Shown here: in pieces, positions 36,208 through 46,101 of the stretch
How positions within the stretch are numbered: the stretch's first letter is position 1
How the letters are laid out: each line of letters starts with the position of its first letter
DNA from: Planctomycetaceae bacterium
GTDB lineage: Bacteria; Planctomycetota; Planctomycetia; Planctomycetales; Planctomycetaceae
DNA length: 64,000 bases
Direction: 5' to 3'
NCBI GenBank assembly: GCA_020638955.1
Contig: JACKHO010000003.1
Coordinates: forward strand, 558,001 to 622,000
Position numbers and translations under genes: made by a program
Notes under the pieces: generated by a model
Told to the model about the DNA's origin: nothing
Database searches by the model: none
Seen by the model: the letters and a program-made list of their open reading frames with translations, nothing else

Positions 36208-37473
36208 ATGGCCACTCGGACCCGCCGCTCGTGGACGCTGGACTAACGCGGCTACTATTCCCGCCAGATCGGCTGGGAGCGTTCAAAAGCCGGCAAACTC
36301 CAGCAGCATAAGTTTCTGCTCGGGACGGACCGCAAGGAGGCCGAGCGTCGCGAACGCAAGCTCCGCGAAGTCTGGTACACTTACTCAGCGAGTCGTGAGG
36401 AAGACCGCCCCTTGTGGCCCGATGACCTGCTGGTGATTGCGAAGCGTATCGCCAAGGGGATTCCCGAAATCCCGATCCCTCGTGGCCCGAACGAAAGGCA
36501 GTGCGATTACGCGGCACGCATTCAGCGCATGCAGGCCAAGTATCCGGTCGTACTGTTCTTGCCGGAGGATCAGCATGCATTCGAAGTGGGCCAGGCCGCT
36601 CTTGAGCTGTTCGAGGCCGTGCCACACATGGAAGCCCCGATCAATGCTGTGAACGCCGATGTCATTCATGCTTCGGGTGAAGCAGCAATGCGGCTCGCGC
36701 CCGCCGGCATTGTCATCCCGCCCGAACTGGCAGTCATCTTGAACGAGCAACGCGAAATCCTCCGCTTTGAGACGACCGATGAAGACTCGTTCATCAAGAG
36801 AGTTCGGCGCAAGAGCGGCGTTTACGGAGAGCACCTTCTCTAGCCTGCGACTGTTCAGGGACTTGAGTGGGCGATCCAACAACGAAAGCAGTTCCCCGAC
36901 TTTGGACCAGACGCAAGACTCGTTCTGAGTGAGCACGGAACCGAACTGGACAAGCAGACCAAGAGCGGAAATGCCAATCAGATCATCCGCCATCATTGTT
37001 CGCGACTGCTCAAGCGAATCCAAGATGATGCAAATGAAATTCGTCCTCTGTCATTCGGAAAACTGCGCAAGACCGGCAGTGACCTGGTACAACGGTTCTC
37101 TGACGGCGAGGTCGCAGCCGTGTTCGAGTGTCACGGGACTCCGGTCAAGAATGACAATCTCTCTGACGTCTACACGAATCGCCCGTTCGGCAAAGTGTTT
37201 CAAGCGATCCGAGATGTGTTGGAGTACGTCGCGGCGATGTTCCGCGAGGCAGGTCGAGCACCTTTCGCTCCTCAAGCCCAGGCGTATACGAAACGTTCCG
37301 TTGTTGACCGGATCATTCAGCTGCACGAGTTGAACTATCCAACCGGCCAGATTGCGGCAGCCGTCGGGCTGTCAGGCTCCACGGTCAGCCGACACATCCA
37401 GTCATACCGGCAATCCCTGGTTCATGATTCGTCGCGAGAGAATTACCCCGCCTCGCAGCTATATGCAGATTAA
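36208..37473 (+). pseudogene. tyrosine-recombinase pseudogene with two in-frame stops
   Basis: One reading frame runs from ATG 36208 (ATRTRRSWTLD) to 37473 and is interrupted only by TAA at 36244 and TAG at 36841. After the first stop it continues RGYYSRQIGWERSKAGK, typical of the N-terminus of integrases found in this phylum. After the second it continues PATVQGLEWAIQQRKQFPD, where a Trp (TGG to TAG) is likely. The C-terminal section contains LSFGKLRKTGSDLVQRFSDGE and VFECHGTPVKND before a short HTH tail. No frameshift is seen. It lies 135 bp from the ssrA-like end, where an older element's integrase would be expected. Confidence 0.7.
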
Positions 37474-37527
37474 CGAGCACCTACGGGCATTGTGAATCGT
37501 CCCAAAGGGTAGTGGGAGGTGGCAACT

Positions 37528-40500
37528 TTAGGATTCCTGCCTCTTCCCTCGCTGTCCAAGATCAATACCGACTACTTTGATGGCTTCGATTTCTGGCTTT
37601 GCCTCCAAGATTGCATCACCGAAAGACTGCAACTCTAGGATGAGATCTTGAAATTTCAGCCTCTTCGATTTGTATTGCCAATAGCTCTTTGTGCCACGGG
37701 AAAACAAGAGGTAGACACCACAATTTGACCGACGGTCTCTCAAATAGTCGCCTATCAATTGGTTTTCAAGTCGTTCGAAAAGTTCCGATGCCGACCAATT
37801 GTCGGCAATCTTCAGCTCGACCGGAACTGGCCCATCGATATTCGAAGCGTGAATACGTACGTCCGGCCTTTTCGTGTCGGCCAATTCTTCTTCTTGTGGA
37901 ACGGAATACAATCCACATGCTCGATCTCGCAGCCACCCGCCAATAAACTTCCTAAATTCCGTTTCTGATTCAGCTCGACTGAGGATACTCGCGATACTGC
38001 TGTCACCTTGTTCAAGATCGTGCTTCAGGTCATCAATTCTGTCCAATGTTAGCTCATACAATTCGGAGTGCGAATTCGGCGCATGCTCAAATGCTTCGGC
38101 AAATGTGTGGAAATTTTGTATGCTCCACGGAGGAAAATCTGCATCTACCGTCGCACGCATTCTCGCCTGTTGACGGATCCAAGGTCGTTCGTCACCAAAT
38201 CGTTCAGCCAATCCCAACAGGGCTAAGTACGACGCCTTTCCTGGAGTCTGACACAGAATGTTATACAGCGCATTCCGGGCGTCTTGAGCACGGTCACGTT
38301 CAGTTGGCGAATAAGCTCCCTTACCAACTCGATCGATATCGTCTTCTCTTCGCACGTGTCGCATCGCAATCAAATAGAGTCGATTCAACGCCTCTGCACT
38401 CCTGAAGCTCTGACGGTGGGCTCGAAAGTCGCGAAAAGAGTCTCCCTGCAGGCAAGTTAGTAAGTGGAGGACAAACTGATCTGCCTCAACGGAGTCGACG
38501 AACTTTTCGACGAAATGCTCCAGTTCGTCGAGTGCCACGTCACAGTCTGCATCAATCCAAACCGCAAACCAAATTGCCTTTCTCGAAACTTCATCATTTG
38601 CCTCGATTCGATGTTTGGCAGTCCTTCGGATCTGTTCCTTGGTCACGCTCTCTGAGCGCTGAATGATCCAAAGACAGTCAGAAAGGCAGGACAGAGCAAT
38701 TGGTTCCTCTTTGTGGATCATCGAAAGCAATCTCTCGGCAATTGCCTCGAACATCCACTCGCCGTGCCATCGAATATCGTGAATGACGTAGGACTGATTC
38801 TCGTTGGGCGAACTCGAATTCAGTTCCCACTCGACTTCTTGAAGAATCAATTCTTCGACGACCTTCGGAAATCGTTTGTACAAGCGTGGGAGCCAGTCTG
38901 GAAATCCATTCATTTCCCACAAGGCAAGCCTAACTGCGAGAACTGCCTCCTGTTGGGAAATATTTTCTGGCCAGTGTGGAAACTCTTGAAACTCAATATT
39001 GATTCCACTTAGGGCGACGGAAATTGCCCAAGGAACACTATTTGGATTCTTAATGCCCTCAGACCGAATCTTTGGTTTGTAATGACGCCAATAGTTTGTC
39101 AAGCCGTCCTTGAAGGCCGTTGCGACATCAATTCCATGCTGTGGAATCAGTTCACGCCAATGGCCTAGTCCCCACCGTGACCGATTCCGTTGATTGCGGC
39201 GGAGTTCCTCAAGAAGATACCACTGCCCCTTCTGCACTTCGCCATCCCGAGCAGTGGACACGTCACACAACTTCTCGACATTCCGTGCAAGATAATCGCG
39301 CCATTCAGCGTTTCGCTTTTTCTCGGATTCCTCGTGTGCGATACGTTGCCGCTTGAATTGGGCTTCCTGTTTGCGAAATCCCTTCTCTACTTCAGATATT
39401 GGCTGTGGATGAAAGAATTCTTGCAGCCGTTGATGCAACTCGGGGTCGCCGTTGACGGCAGTTCTGAGCTTGCGGTACCACGAACGGGGGCGGTCTGCTT
39501 GCCGATACAGGTCGAATGCCAACGAAAGAGCCATCAACTTGTCGTCTGCAAGCGTCCGGTCTCCGATCTCTGTAACGATCTTCGAAAACTGGGCTGCATC
39601 AAATTGCCAATATGGATTTACCTGTCGTACCTGCCAACTGTACTGAATGCGTCTACCAGAACCGGTCGCCTTGGCCCGAGCATACTCTACGGTTCTCCAG
39701 AATAGTTTTCGATTGAATGCTTCAAAGTCTGCAATCAGGGTCTTCAATTCATGTTCGACATGTCCGCCAGAACCATATTGTTCATATTCACAGAATAACG
39801 CGACGAAGTCGACAATCGAATCTTGCAGGGCACTGTCATGCTTTTCACGAAGCAACTTCTCGGTTGCTCGCATCATCGACTTGACCAACCAGTCGTACTC
39901 CTTCGAGATCCTGCAGTGATCATTGCAATACGGCTCCTGCTTCAGCAACTTGACCAGACTCCCAACGAATGTCGGGCAATCCTCGTGATCACTCTGCAGC
40001 GCATATTCCTCAAGTGCTAAGGCGAGATTCCAGCTCAATGGTCCATCAGGAAAGGAGAATCTGGACAGCATTCCTGTAACTTGTACTACGTTCATCACCT
40101 CAGGGCCAAATGATCGGACGAGTTCCGCAAACACAGCACCCTCAAGCACTCGCTCTGGTTTAAGCAAAGATTCGACGCAATGCATGCGGTCATCGGATGT
40201 TCCGATAGCCGCCATTGCCCTGATTGCGAAAACACGAGTGTACTCCTCGATACGATCTGCTTTGCAGATATCCATCACTTCGGGGAGTAGCTCCTTCAGT
40301 ACACCATGTTGAATCAGCAGTAAGAGCGTGTCCAGAACTTCAGAGTGCTTACGATATTTGTGCAGCAGATCGCGAATCGATGGAACAAGATCAGGATGTG
40401 AAAAGCGAATAAGTGCGGCACGATCAATTGACCAACGGTCATGGTGGTTAGCTAGCTGATTGCAGTACGCTTCAAGAATCTGAGTTCGAGAAGGTAGAGG

Positions 40501-41841
40501 CAACAGGGAAGCATCGCCAAACTCAATCAGAACATCAGGAGACACTTCAATGGCTCGATCACGAATTTCCTCGTCATGTATGGCTACCCACCCAATGATC
40601 GATCGCATTGTTGGTACAACAACGTCACATCCGTATTGTCTACGAAAAAACAGTTTGCCAATCTGTGATCGACGACGTTTTCGTTGCAGGAGTTTGACGA
40701 TCCACTCGGCCGTTAGGAATTCCCGCACGACGCGATGGTGAAAGCGGACAGTGCCGTAAATTGCGTTATCGAATATGGGACGTTCGAGGAGCGCTGCACA
40801 TTCAGCAGCCGACCAATTCTTCAGGACTTCACGGACATCGACGCATTTCTCTGCCGTTGCCCCTGGAACTCGGATACGGGAATCCTTAGTAAGTGTTACA
40901 GCTGCTGCAACGGCCATAGCACCATTGTAAGCCCTTTCCGAAGAAAGATTTCGCTGGTGCGCACGGTCAGGGTCTCTCTCCTTCAATCGCGTTGTAACTG
41001 AGTGCGAAACCAATTCGTACCGAGATCCGATTCTGCCATTGCTGTTCCAGAAATCAATCAACTCAATTAGGTCCAATGGTCGAGAAGCAAAACCTAAAGT
41101 GTCATGTCTCTTTGCTTGATCGATAAACTTCTCAAACCGATCAAGTCCCCATTCCTCGCAGAATTTGGCAATCTGCGACTCATCTAATGGTAGAAGACCA
41201 AAAATCTCCGGTGTTTTCGCGTTCAAATCGCCGGTGTCATCCGTTGCTTGTGGGCGATCATCGAATTCCCCTGGTGAAGCGGACAGAACGCCATCTGGCT
41301 GGCTGCGATGTCGTTCTTCCGGTAACGCCAGCCTTTGACTAATGAGCTTAAAGTCGGAATCGGGTCTCCACTCGGTAATGCGACTAGAAATGAAGACCTT
41401 GCATTGTGACTTGCGTTGTTCGATTGCCGAGGCAAACCTTCGAATTGCTTTTTCGAAATCTTTCGGCCCACACAGACGGGCTTCGTCGACCGAATCAAGG
41501 AAAAACCAGGCGTCTCCCTCTGAGTCTCTCCAATCGTTAAATTCTGTAACGTCCCCTTCATCAAAGGAATCTTCGAGACCTACTGCCAAGTGTTCAAGAC
41601 GAATGAAGAATGAGGTCTGCCCGTTTCTACGGAGCCTTCGGCATGTCTCCAACATCTCCTCAGTTTTTCCGGCCCCGGCTTCAGCTAAAATGACAACCCG
41701 CCGCTTCTGAAGAAGGTCGTCCCATGACACCCTATTACCAAGTCCGGACGACAGACGATGTTCGAAAGAGTCTTCGAATGACTGATCACTCGTGATCGGA
41801 ACGAACTGACGATTGAGATTGATGAATTTGCGGTCAATCAT
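37528..41841 (-). CDS. NACHT-like STAND NTPase with C-terminal PD-(D/E)XK nuclease
   Basis: 1437 aa. Walker A LAEAGAGKT at 52-60 and Walker B AWFFLDSVDEA at 111-121, then a sensor-like KVFISSRITEW, mark a NACHT-type NTPase close to the N-terminus. The middle ~1000 residues are largely helical, probably repeat-like sensor structure. Near the C-terminus RPDVRI (about 1326) and VPVELKIAD (E about 1340, K about 1342), then QLIGDYL, give a PD-(D/E)XK nuclease core. Such STAND proteins sense phage products and activate an effector domain. It is a single uninterrupted gene between two decayed mobile-element remnants, so selection seems to have kept it. Its trigger is unknown, and other sensor families cannot be excluded. 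Confidence 0.8.
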   Translation of the reverse strand: MIDRKFINLNRQFVPITSDQSFEDSFEHRLSSGLGNRVSWDDLLQKRRVVILAEAGAGKTEEMLETCRRLRRNGQTSFFIRLEHLAVGLEDSFDEGDVTEFNDWRDSEGDAWFFLDSVDEARLCGPKDFEKAIRRFASAIEQRKSQCKVFISSRITEWRPDSDFKLISQRLALPEERHRSQPDGVLSASPGEFDDRPQATDDTGDLNAKTPEIFGLLPLDESQIAKFCEEWGLDRFEKFIDQAKRHDTLGFASRPLDLIELIDFWNSNGRIGSRYELVSHSVTTRLKERDPDRAHQRNLSSERAYNGAMAVAAAVTLTKDSRIRVPGATAEKCVDVREVLKNWSAAECAALLERPIFDNAIYGTVRFHHRVVREFLTAEWIVKLLQRKRRRSQIGKLFFRRQYGCDVVVPTMRSIIGWVAIHDEEIRDRAIEVSPDVLIEFGDASLLPLPSRTQILEAYCNQLANHHDRWSIDRAALIRFSHPDLVPSIRDLLHKYRKHSEVLDTLLLLIQHGVLKELLPEVMDICKADRIEEYTRVFAIRAMAAIGTSDDRMHCVESLLKPERVLEGAVFAELVRSFGPEVMNVVQVTGMLSRFSFPDGPLSWNLALALEEYALQSDHEDCPTFVGSLVKLLKQEPYCNDHCRISKEYDWLVKSMMRATEKLLREKHDSALQDSIVDFVALFCEYEQYGSGGHVEHELKTLIADFEAFNRKLFWRTVEYARAKATGSGRRIQYSWQVRQVNPYWQFDAAQFSKIVTEIGDRTLADDKLMALSLAFDLYRQADRPRSWYRKLRTAVNGDPELHQRLQEFFHPQPISEVEKGFRKQEAQFKRQRIAHEESEKKRNAEWRDYLARNVEKLCDVSTARDGEVQKGQWYLLEELRRNQRNRSRWGLGHWRELIPQHGIDVATAFKDGLTNYWRHYKPKIRSEGIKNPNSVPWAISVALSGINIEFQEFPHWPENISQQEAVLAVRLALWEMNGFPDWLPRLYKRFPKVVEELILQEVEWELNSSSPNENQSYVIHDIRWHGEWMFEAIAERLLSMIHKEEPIALSCLSDCLWIIQRSESVTKEQIRRTAKHRIEANDEVSRKAIWFAVWIDADCDVALDELEHFVEKFVDSVEADQFVLHLLTCLQGDSFRDFRAHRQSFRSAEALNRLYLIAMRHVRREDDIDRVGKGAYSPTERDRAQDARNALYNILCQTPGKASYLALLGLAERFGDERPWIRQQARMRATVDADFPPWSIQNFHTFAEAFEHAPNSHSELYELTLDRIDDLKHDLEQGDSSIASILSRAESETEFRKFIGGWLRDRACGLYSVPQEEELADTKRPDVRIHASNIDGPVPVELKIADNWSASELFERLENQLIGDYLRDRRSNCGVYLLFSRGTKSYWQYKSKRLKFQDLILELQSFGDAILEAKPEIEAIKVVGIDLGQRGKRQES

Positions 41842-41915
41842 CTCGGAAATGATGCCATTGTTAGTTTGAAGAGGAGTATCGTTAGATCCCAGCCTGTCGC
41901 TTGGTCCAGTTCATT

Positions 41916-42337
41916 CTACACCAATGTAGCCCATTCTTCGTCGGTCGGCTCCTCCGGCTGCATCCCCCGGAACCGGCCATCGAACATCGTGCTACTCCAG
42001 CCCAGTCGGACTTCGACTTGTTGTTCGGCGAGTTTCCAGAGGAGGTCTTTGAATCCGGCTTCGCCTGGTTCGTCGCAGTCGGGGAACAGGGTGACTTTAT
42101 TATTCGCAGATTGGCGGGCGAATTTGGCTAAGGTCTGGACCTGAGCGTCGGTCGGTTTGTTGCTGCAGAGGGCGGTGGCGGCGATGTGGAGTTCTTCGAG
42201 ACGGAGGACGTCGTTCATCCCTTCGACGACGACTACGCCATACTTGTCGAGTAACTCCCGCACGTACGGTTCTTTGAGTCGGACGGACTGGTCGCCGTAT
42301 AGTTCCTGGCCTTTGTGGCAGCCTGCGACGTAGCGGT
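41916..42337 (-). pseudogene. TOPRIM-domain primase remnant (5'-truncated)
   Basis: The frame reads from about 42337 (KHRYVAGCHKGQELYG) through VVVVEGMNDVLRL and VTLFPDCDEPGEAG (TOPRIM motifs) to a stop at 41916. The C-terminal phrase LGWSSTMFDGRFRGMQPEE is typical of element-borne primase-like proteins in this phylum. The zinc-binding and N-terminal catalytic parts are missing; the 5' end abuts a transposase remnant on the opposite strand. Not functional. Confidence 0.7.
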
Positions 42338-42815
42338 GTTTACGATGAGTACGTGCAGCGCGGCGAAAGTGAGAATCGAAACAAGGAACTGAAGATCGAT
42401 TTGTGCGGCGAACGACTCAGCGATCACCGGTTTATGGCGAATCTGTTTCGACTGTTGATGCATGCCACAGCCCTGAACCTGATCATCCGGCTCCGCCGCG
42501 AACTTCCCGACGCTCCGCCGGAGGATCGTCGCTGTGCTCCACGCCCCGATGCCGAACGTCCCGGCCCGCCCACCGGTGCTGAACTCCGTCGTGCTCAACC
42601 GGCGACGTGGCGTTTACGGCTGATTAAAGTCGCTGCTGAAGTGATCGTGAGTTGACGCCGCGTGCTGATCCGCCTGGCCCAGCCTCTCCACGTGGCAAGT
42701 GGTGCTGCACACCATCCAACGGTGCTGATCCCGATCCCCCACTGATCCCGATCCCCCGTCGTCCCCCCGCCACACCAAACCCCAAACTCCTGAATAATCC
42801 GGGCTAGACCCGCAG
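42330..42815 (+). mobile_element. IS1380-family transposase 3' remnant
   Basis: The coding remnant starts at about 42330 (VYDEYVQRGESENRNKELK), continues LSDHRFMANLFRLLMHATAL and TWRLRLIKVAAEVIVS, then meets a TGA, after which RRVLIRLAQP continues in frame. These are hallmark C-terminal phrases of IS1380 DDE transposases. A likely insertion-sequence end (GAATAATCCGGG) lies near 42794-42806. The 5' part is absent and joined to the primase remnant. Confidence 0.7.
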
Positions 42816-42849
42816 ACAATGAACCTTTCGTGGTTCGAAAACTATCCTC

Positions 42850-44253
42850 TCAAGCCAGGATGTCATGCACCACATCGCCGTAGATGTCGGTCAGGCGGAA
42901 GTCGCGACCGGCGTGGCGGTAGGTGAGTCGCAGATGGTCCACGCCGAGCAGGTGTAGCAGTGTGGCGTGCAGGTCGTGCGTGTGGACTTTGTTTTCGACC
43001 GCGTAGTAACCGTAGTCGTCAGTGGCTCCGTAACGGAGGCCACCTTTCACGCCGCCTCCGGCCAGCCAGACGGAGAATCCCTGAGGATTGTGGTCCCGTC
43101 CGTCGTTCCCCTGCACAATCGGAGTTCGGCCAAACTCACCGCCCCACATGACGAGCGTATCGTCCAGCAGGCCGCGCTGTTCGAGGTCGGTCAGTAAACC
43201 CGCAATGGGTTTGTCGACAGCAAGTGAGTTTTTGGTGTGACCATTCCGCAATCCGCCGTGCTGATCCCAAGCGTTCTGCTTGTAGGAAACCTGAATGTAC
43301 CGCACGCCCGCTTCGGCGAATCGACGGGCCAGCAGACAGCCGCGACCGAAATTCTCCGTCTCCGATTCATCCATCCCGTACAAGCTGAGGGTTTCTTTCG
43401 ACTCGTCCGCGAGGTCCATGACGTGCGGCACCGCTGACTGCATGCGGAACGCCAACTCGAACGAACTGATGACTCCTTCGAGCCGGTCATCATGTTCGGC
43501 TCGCTGTAAATGGTCGCGGTTCATCGACTGCAGCAATTCCAGTTGTCGCCGCTGCTGCTCGGTCGAAACATTGGATTCCAGGTGTGCAATCGCGGCCTTT
43601 GAAATGGGGTCAGTCGAGTGACCGAGCGTGGTCGCCTGACACGTGGCTGGCAGAAAGGCGGATCCGTAATTGCGTGGGCCGCCATGTCCCTTGGCTGGTG
43701 CGATGGAAACGAATCCCGGCAGGTCGGAGTTTTCTGTCCCGAGTCCATAGTTCACCCAGGCACCAACCGAAGGACGCACCAGACTGTCGCTGCCGGTATG
43801 CATCATGGAAACGGCCTGTCCGTGCGACACGCCTTTCGTGTGCATGGAGTTGATAATGCAGAGCTTGTCGACGTGCTTCGCCACGTGGGGAAACAGTTCG
43901 CTCACCCACTGACCGCTTTCGCCATGCTGCGAGAACTTCCAGGGAGAGCCGAGCAGCTTAATGGTTTTCGCGTCGAGATTGGGACCGGGATCAAACGGCA
44001 AATCATTCCCCGACTCCGCCTGAAGTCGAGGCTTGTAATCGAAGGTGTCGACCTGCGACGGCCCGCCGTGCATGAATAGATAAATGACCCGCCGCGCCCG
44101 AGGCTGAAAATGCGGCCCCACAATGCCTGCTTCCGCTGCCGTGGCCGACTGACACATTCCAGCCAGGGCAAGCGCACCAAATCCAGCACCCGCCTGCCGC
44201 AACATCTCCCGGCGATTCAGCCAACCATTCATCATTTTGCTGTTCCAGTTCAA
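42850..44253 (-). CDS. DUF1501 family protein with Tat-type leader
   Basis: 467 aa. The N-terminus MNGWLNRREMLRQAGAGFGALALAGM carries a twin-arginine-like leader. The body (LFMHGGPSQVDTFDYKP; the Asp/His-rich MWGGEFGRTPIVQGNDGRDHNP) is the DUF1501 family, distant from sulfatases/alkaline phosphatases and very numerous in Planctomycetota. Usually it follows a gene for a PSCyt1-DUF1549-DUF1553 protein in an operon. Here that partner is only a remnant on the other strand 1.4 kb away. Substrate unknown. Confidence 0.88.
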   Translation of the reverse strand: MNWNSKMMNGWLNRREMLRQAGAGFGALALAGMCQSATAAEAGIVGPHFQPRARRVIYLFMHGGPSQVDTFDYKPRLQAESGNDLPFDPGPNLDAKTIKLLGSPWKFSQHGESGQWVSELFPHVAKHVDKLCIINSMHTKGVSHGQAVSMMHTGSDSLVRPSVGAWVNYGLGTENSDLPGFVSIAPAKGHGGPRNYGSAFLPATCQATTLGHSTDPISKAAIAHLESNVSTEQQRRQLELLQSMNRDHLQRAEHDDRLEGVISSFELAFRMQSAVPHVMDLADESKETLSLYGMDESETENFGRGCLLARRFAEAGVRYIQVSYKQNAWDQHGGLRNGHTKNSLAVDKPIAGLLTDLEQRGLLDDTLVMWGGEFGRTPIVQGNDGRDHNPQGFSVWLAGGGVKGGLRYGATDDYGYYAVENKVHTHDLHATLLHLLGVDHLRLTYRHAGRDFRLTDIYGDVVHDILA

Positions 44254-44408
44254 ATAACTCAGCCGCTTTCCAGTACAAACCAGTCATCGGCACCGACTCT
44301 CTATTGTGGAGACCGAATTCAGCATCTGCAACACGACTCAATGAGATGTTGTCCGATTCTGCGTGTCGTAGCCTCCTGGCGTGCCACCAACACCGCATCG
44401 ACAATTGG

Positions 44409-45200
44409 TTAGTGGATCTCTTTCCCACAATGCGGACAGACTTGCTGCTGCTCCTTCTTTTTTGCAATTGCCTCGATGAATCCGGCTCCAATGATTCCAG
44501 TCGGCAATGCAAACATCCCGATTCCAAGGATTGCGATGACACTTGCGCAGAGCTTGCCCAAGACTGTTACGGGGTACATGTCCCCATATCCGACACTGGT
44601 GAGCGTAGTGACCGACCACCACATTGTAGCGGGAATGCTGGAAAATAATTCCGGCTGCGCTGCGTTCTCACAGTAGTACAAGAGGCTCGCCGAGATCACG
44701 AGCAGGAAGCTCATGAGAATTGAGGTGAGGACTAATTCTTCTCTCTTTGATCGAATGACATCGGTGATCACGTTCAATGTTGAATAGTAACGTCCGATTT
44801 TGGCGACACGGAAGATTCTGAATAGACGCAGGACGCGGAACGACCGCAGGTCAATTCCAACGAAAGGCAAATAAAATGGGAGGATCGCGAGGAGATCGAT
44901 GATGGATATCGGCTGAAGAGAGTGCCAGATTCGACCACTGATTGGGCGACTAAATCGGGGTGAAGTGACGCACGACCACATCCTCACCAGATATTCAATT
45001 GTGAAGATAACCACGGAAATCGTCTCGAAAGCTTCCAGCAATTCGCCCCAGCGTTCATGGACTGATTGGACCGTGCCAGCAATCGAAGCGACGACGTTCA
45101 GTAGAATCAACGTCAGAATAGTTATGTCAAAAACCCGGCTGGCAGTGTCACCCGGCTTGCCCGCTTCGACAATTTCCCATGTGCGTTCACGAATGCCCAT
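44409..45200 (-). CDS. voltage-gated potassium channel
   Basis: 263 aa with six transmembrane segments, an arginine-rich S4 (SFRVLRLFRIFRVAKIGRYY), and the K+ selectivity filter TSVGYGD near 200 between S5 and S6. The cytoplasmic tail ends in CPHCGKEIH, a small zinc-ribbon-like motif. It is in the inner membrane and transports K+. It stands alone. Confidence 0.92.
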   Translation of the reverse strand: MGIRERTWEIVEAGKPGDTASRVFDITILTLILLNVVASIAGTVQSVHERWGELLEAFETISVVIFTIEYLVRMWSCVTSPRFSRPISGRIWHSLQPISIIDLLAILPFYLPFVGIDLRSFRVLRLFRIFRVAKIGRYYSTLNVITDVIRSKREELVLTSILMSFLLVISASLLYYCENAAQPELFSSIPATMWWSVTTLTSVGYGDMYPVTVLGKLCASVIAILGIGMFALPTGIIGAGFIEAIAKKKEQQQVCPHCGKEIH

Positions 45201-45689
45201 TTTATCCCGCGTTGTTCGAACTCATTCGGTCCACAACACTGTGTACGAATTTCAGTCCCCGCTGGCAAGCGGCAACCGGAAATCACCTACCTCACCAGCC
45301 GCGTTGTATCAGCCCCCGGGTGGCAGTTGGCTTTGCCGCAGTAGCAACTGTAGCGTGTGTTGGCGAAATTAAGGGGGTGAGACGTCGTGCCGAGCGGAAA
45401 TGAATGAGCATAAACGGTGCGAAGAATGTGACCAGACGCATCTTTCTCGAATCGCAGGAGGACGCGCCACTATTCGGCGAAGCGTCGCTCTGCCCACAAC
45501 ACTTCGTGCGTCTTGACACATGCTACGAATTGACTGGCTCGTTACGAGATTCGGTTCGTCAGGTTGGTCTGTATTGAACTCCACTCTGGACGCCATCGCG
45601 GCGGGACACGATGATACTGGCAAGTGGATTCGGCAATTGCCGGTTCCATGAATGTCCCGCCTGATTGCTGAAAACCAGCTTTTCGAAAT
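45201..45689. other. gene-free stretch
   Basis: About 490 bp between the channel gene and the cytochrome-protein remnant. Open frames here have no ribosome sites and no recognisable product. I see no RNA gene or repeat. Confidence 0.45.
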
Positions 45690-46001
45690 ATGTTTGCTCA
45701 TCCTCGCCCATTTGTGATGGCATTGGCCCTCGCTCTATTGTCTTGCCACTCCATGCTGCAGGCTGCGGAGCCGTTGGAATACAATCGGGACGTGCGGCCT
45801 GTTCTGGCGGACACTTGTTTTAAGTGTCCTGGTCCGGACAGTGCGGCGCGGAAGGCGGAATTGCGGTTGGATCAGCGCGAGGCGGCGGTTGAGTCGGGAG
45901 CCATTGCGCCGGGGAAGTCGGATGAGAGTGGAATCATTGCTCGAATTCTCAGCGCTGATCCCGACGAACTCATGCCTCCGCCCGACTCCCACAAAGAGTA
46001 A
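45690..46001 (+). pseudogene. truncated PSCyt1 (planctomycete cytochrome c) protein
   Basis: Only 103 aa remain of a family usually near 1000 aa. A signal peptide (FVMALALALLSCHSMLQAAEP) is followed by PSCyt1 phrases LEYNRDVRPVLADTCFKCPGPD, ARKAELRLDQREAA and DPDELMPPPDSHKE, then a stop. The haem motif CxxCH reads CFKCP, so the axial His is lost. An inverted-repeat element begins 3 bases after the stop. Non-functional remnant. Confidence 0.8.
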
Positions 46002-46003
46002 TC

Positions 46004-46077
46004 GTAGGGCCGGTGGTACCGGCCTGACGTGGCGTGTGACGGTCGCCCTGCGAGCAGGCGGGTGACGCCGGCCCTAC
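46004..46077. repeat. 74-bp inverted-repeat element (MITE/REP-like)
   Basis: Perfect 10-bp terminal inverted repeats GTAGGGCCGG (46004-46013) and CCGGCCCTAC (46068-46077) enclose a GC-rich centre with a smaller CCTGC/GCAGG hairpin. It lies between the truncated cytochrome gene and the anti-sigma gene. No transposase is encoded. Confidence 0.75.
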
Positions 46078-46101
46078 TTCAACTGAGCCTAATGTACATG
46101 T

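Noticed and set aside
42353..42655. A complete small gene of 100 aa
   Set aside because: Its sequence is the C-terminal part of an IS1380-type transposase and it begins in mid-domain, so it is a remnant.
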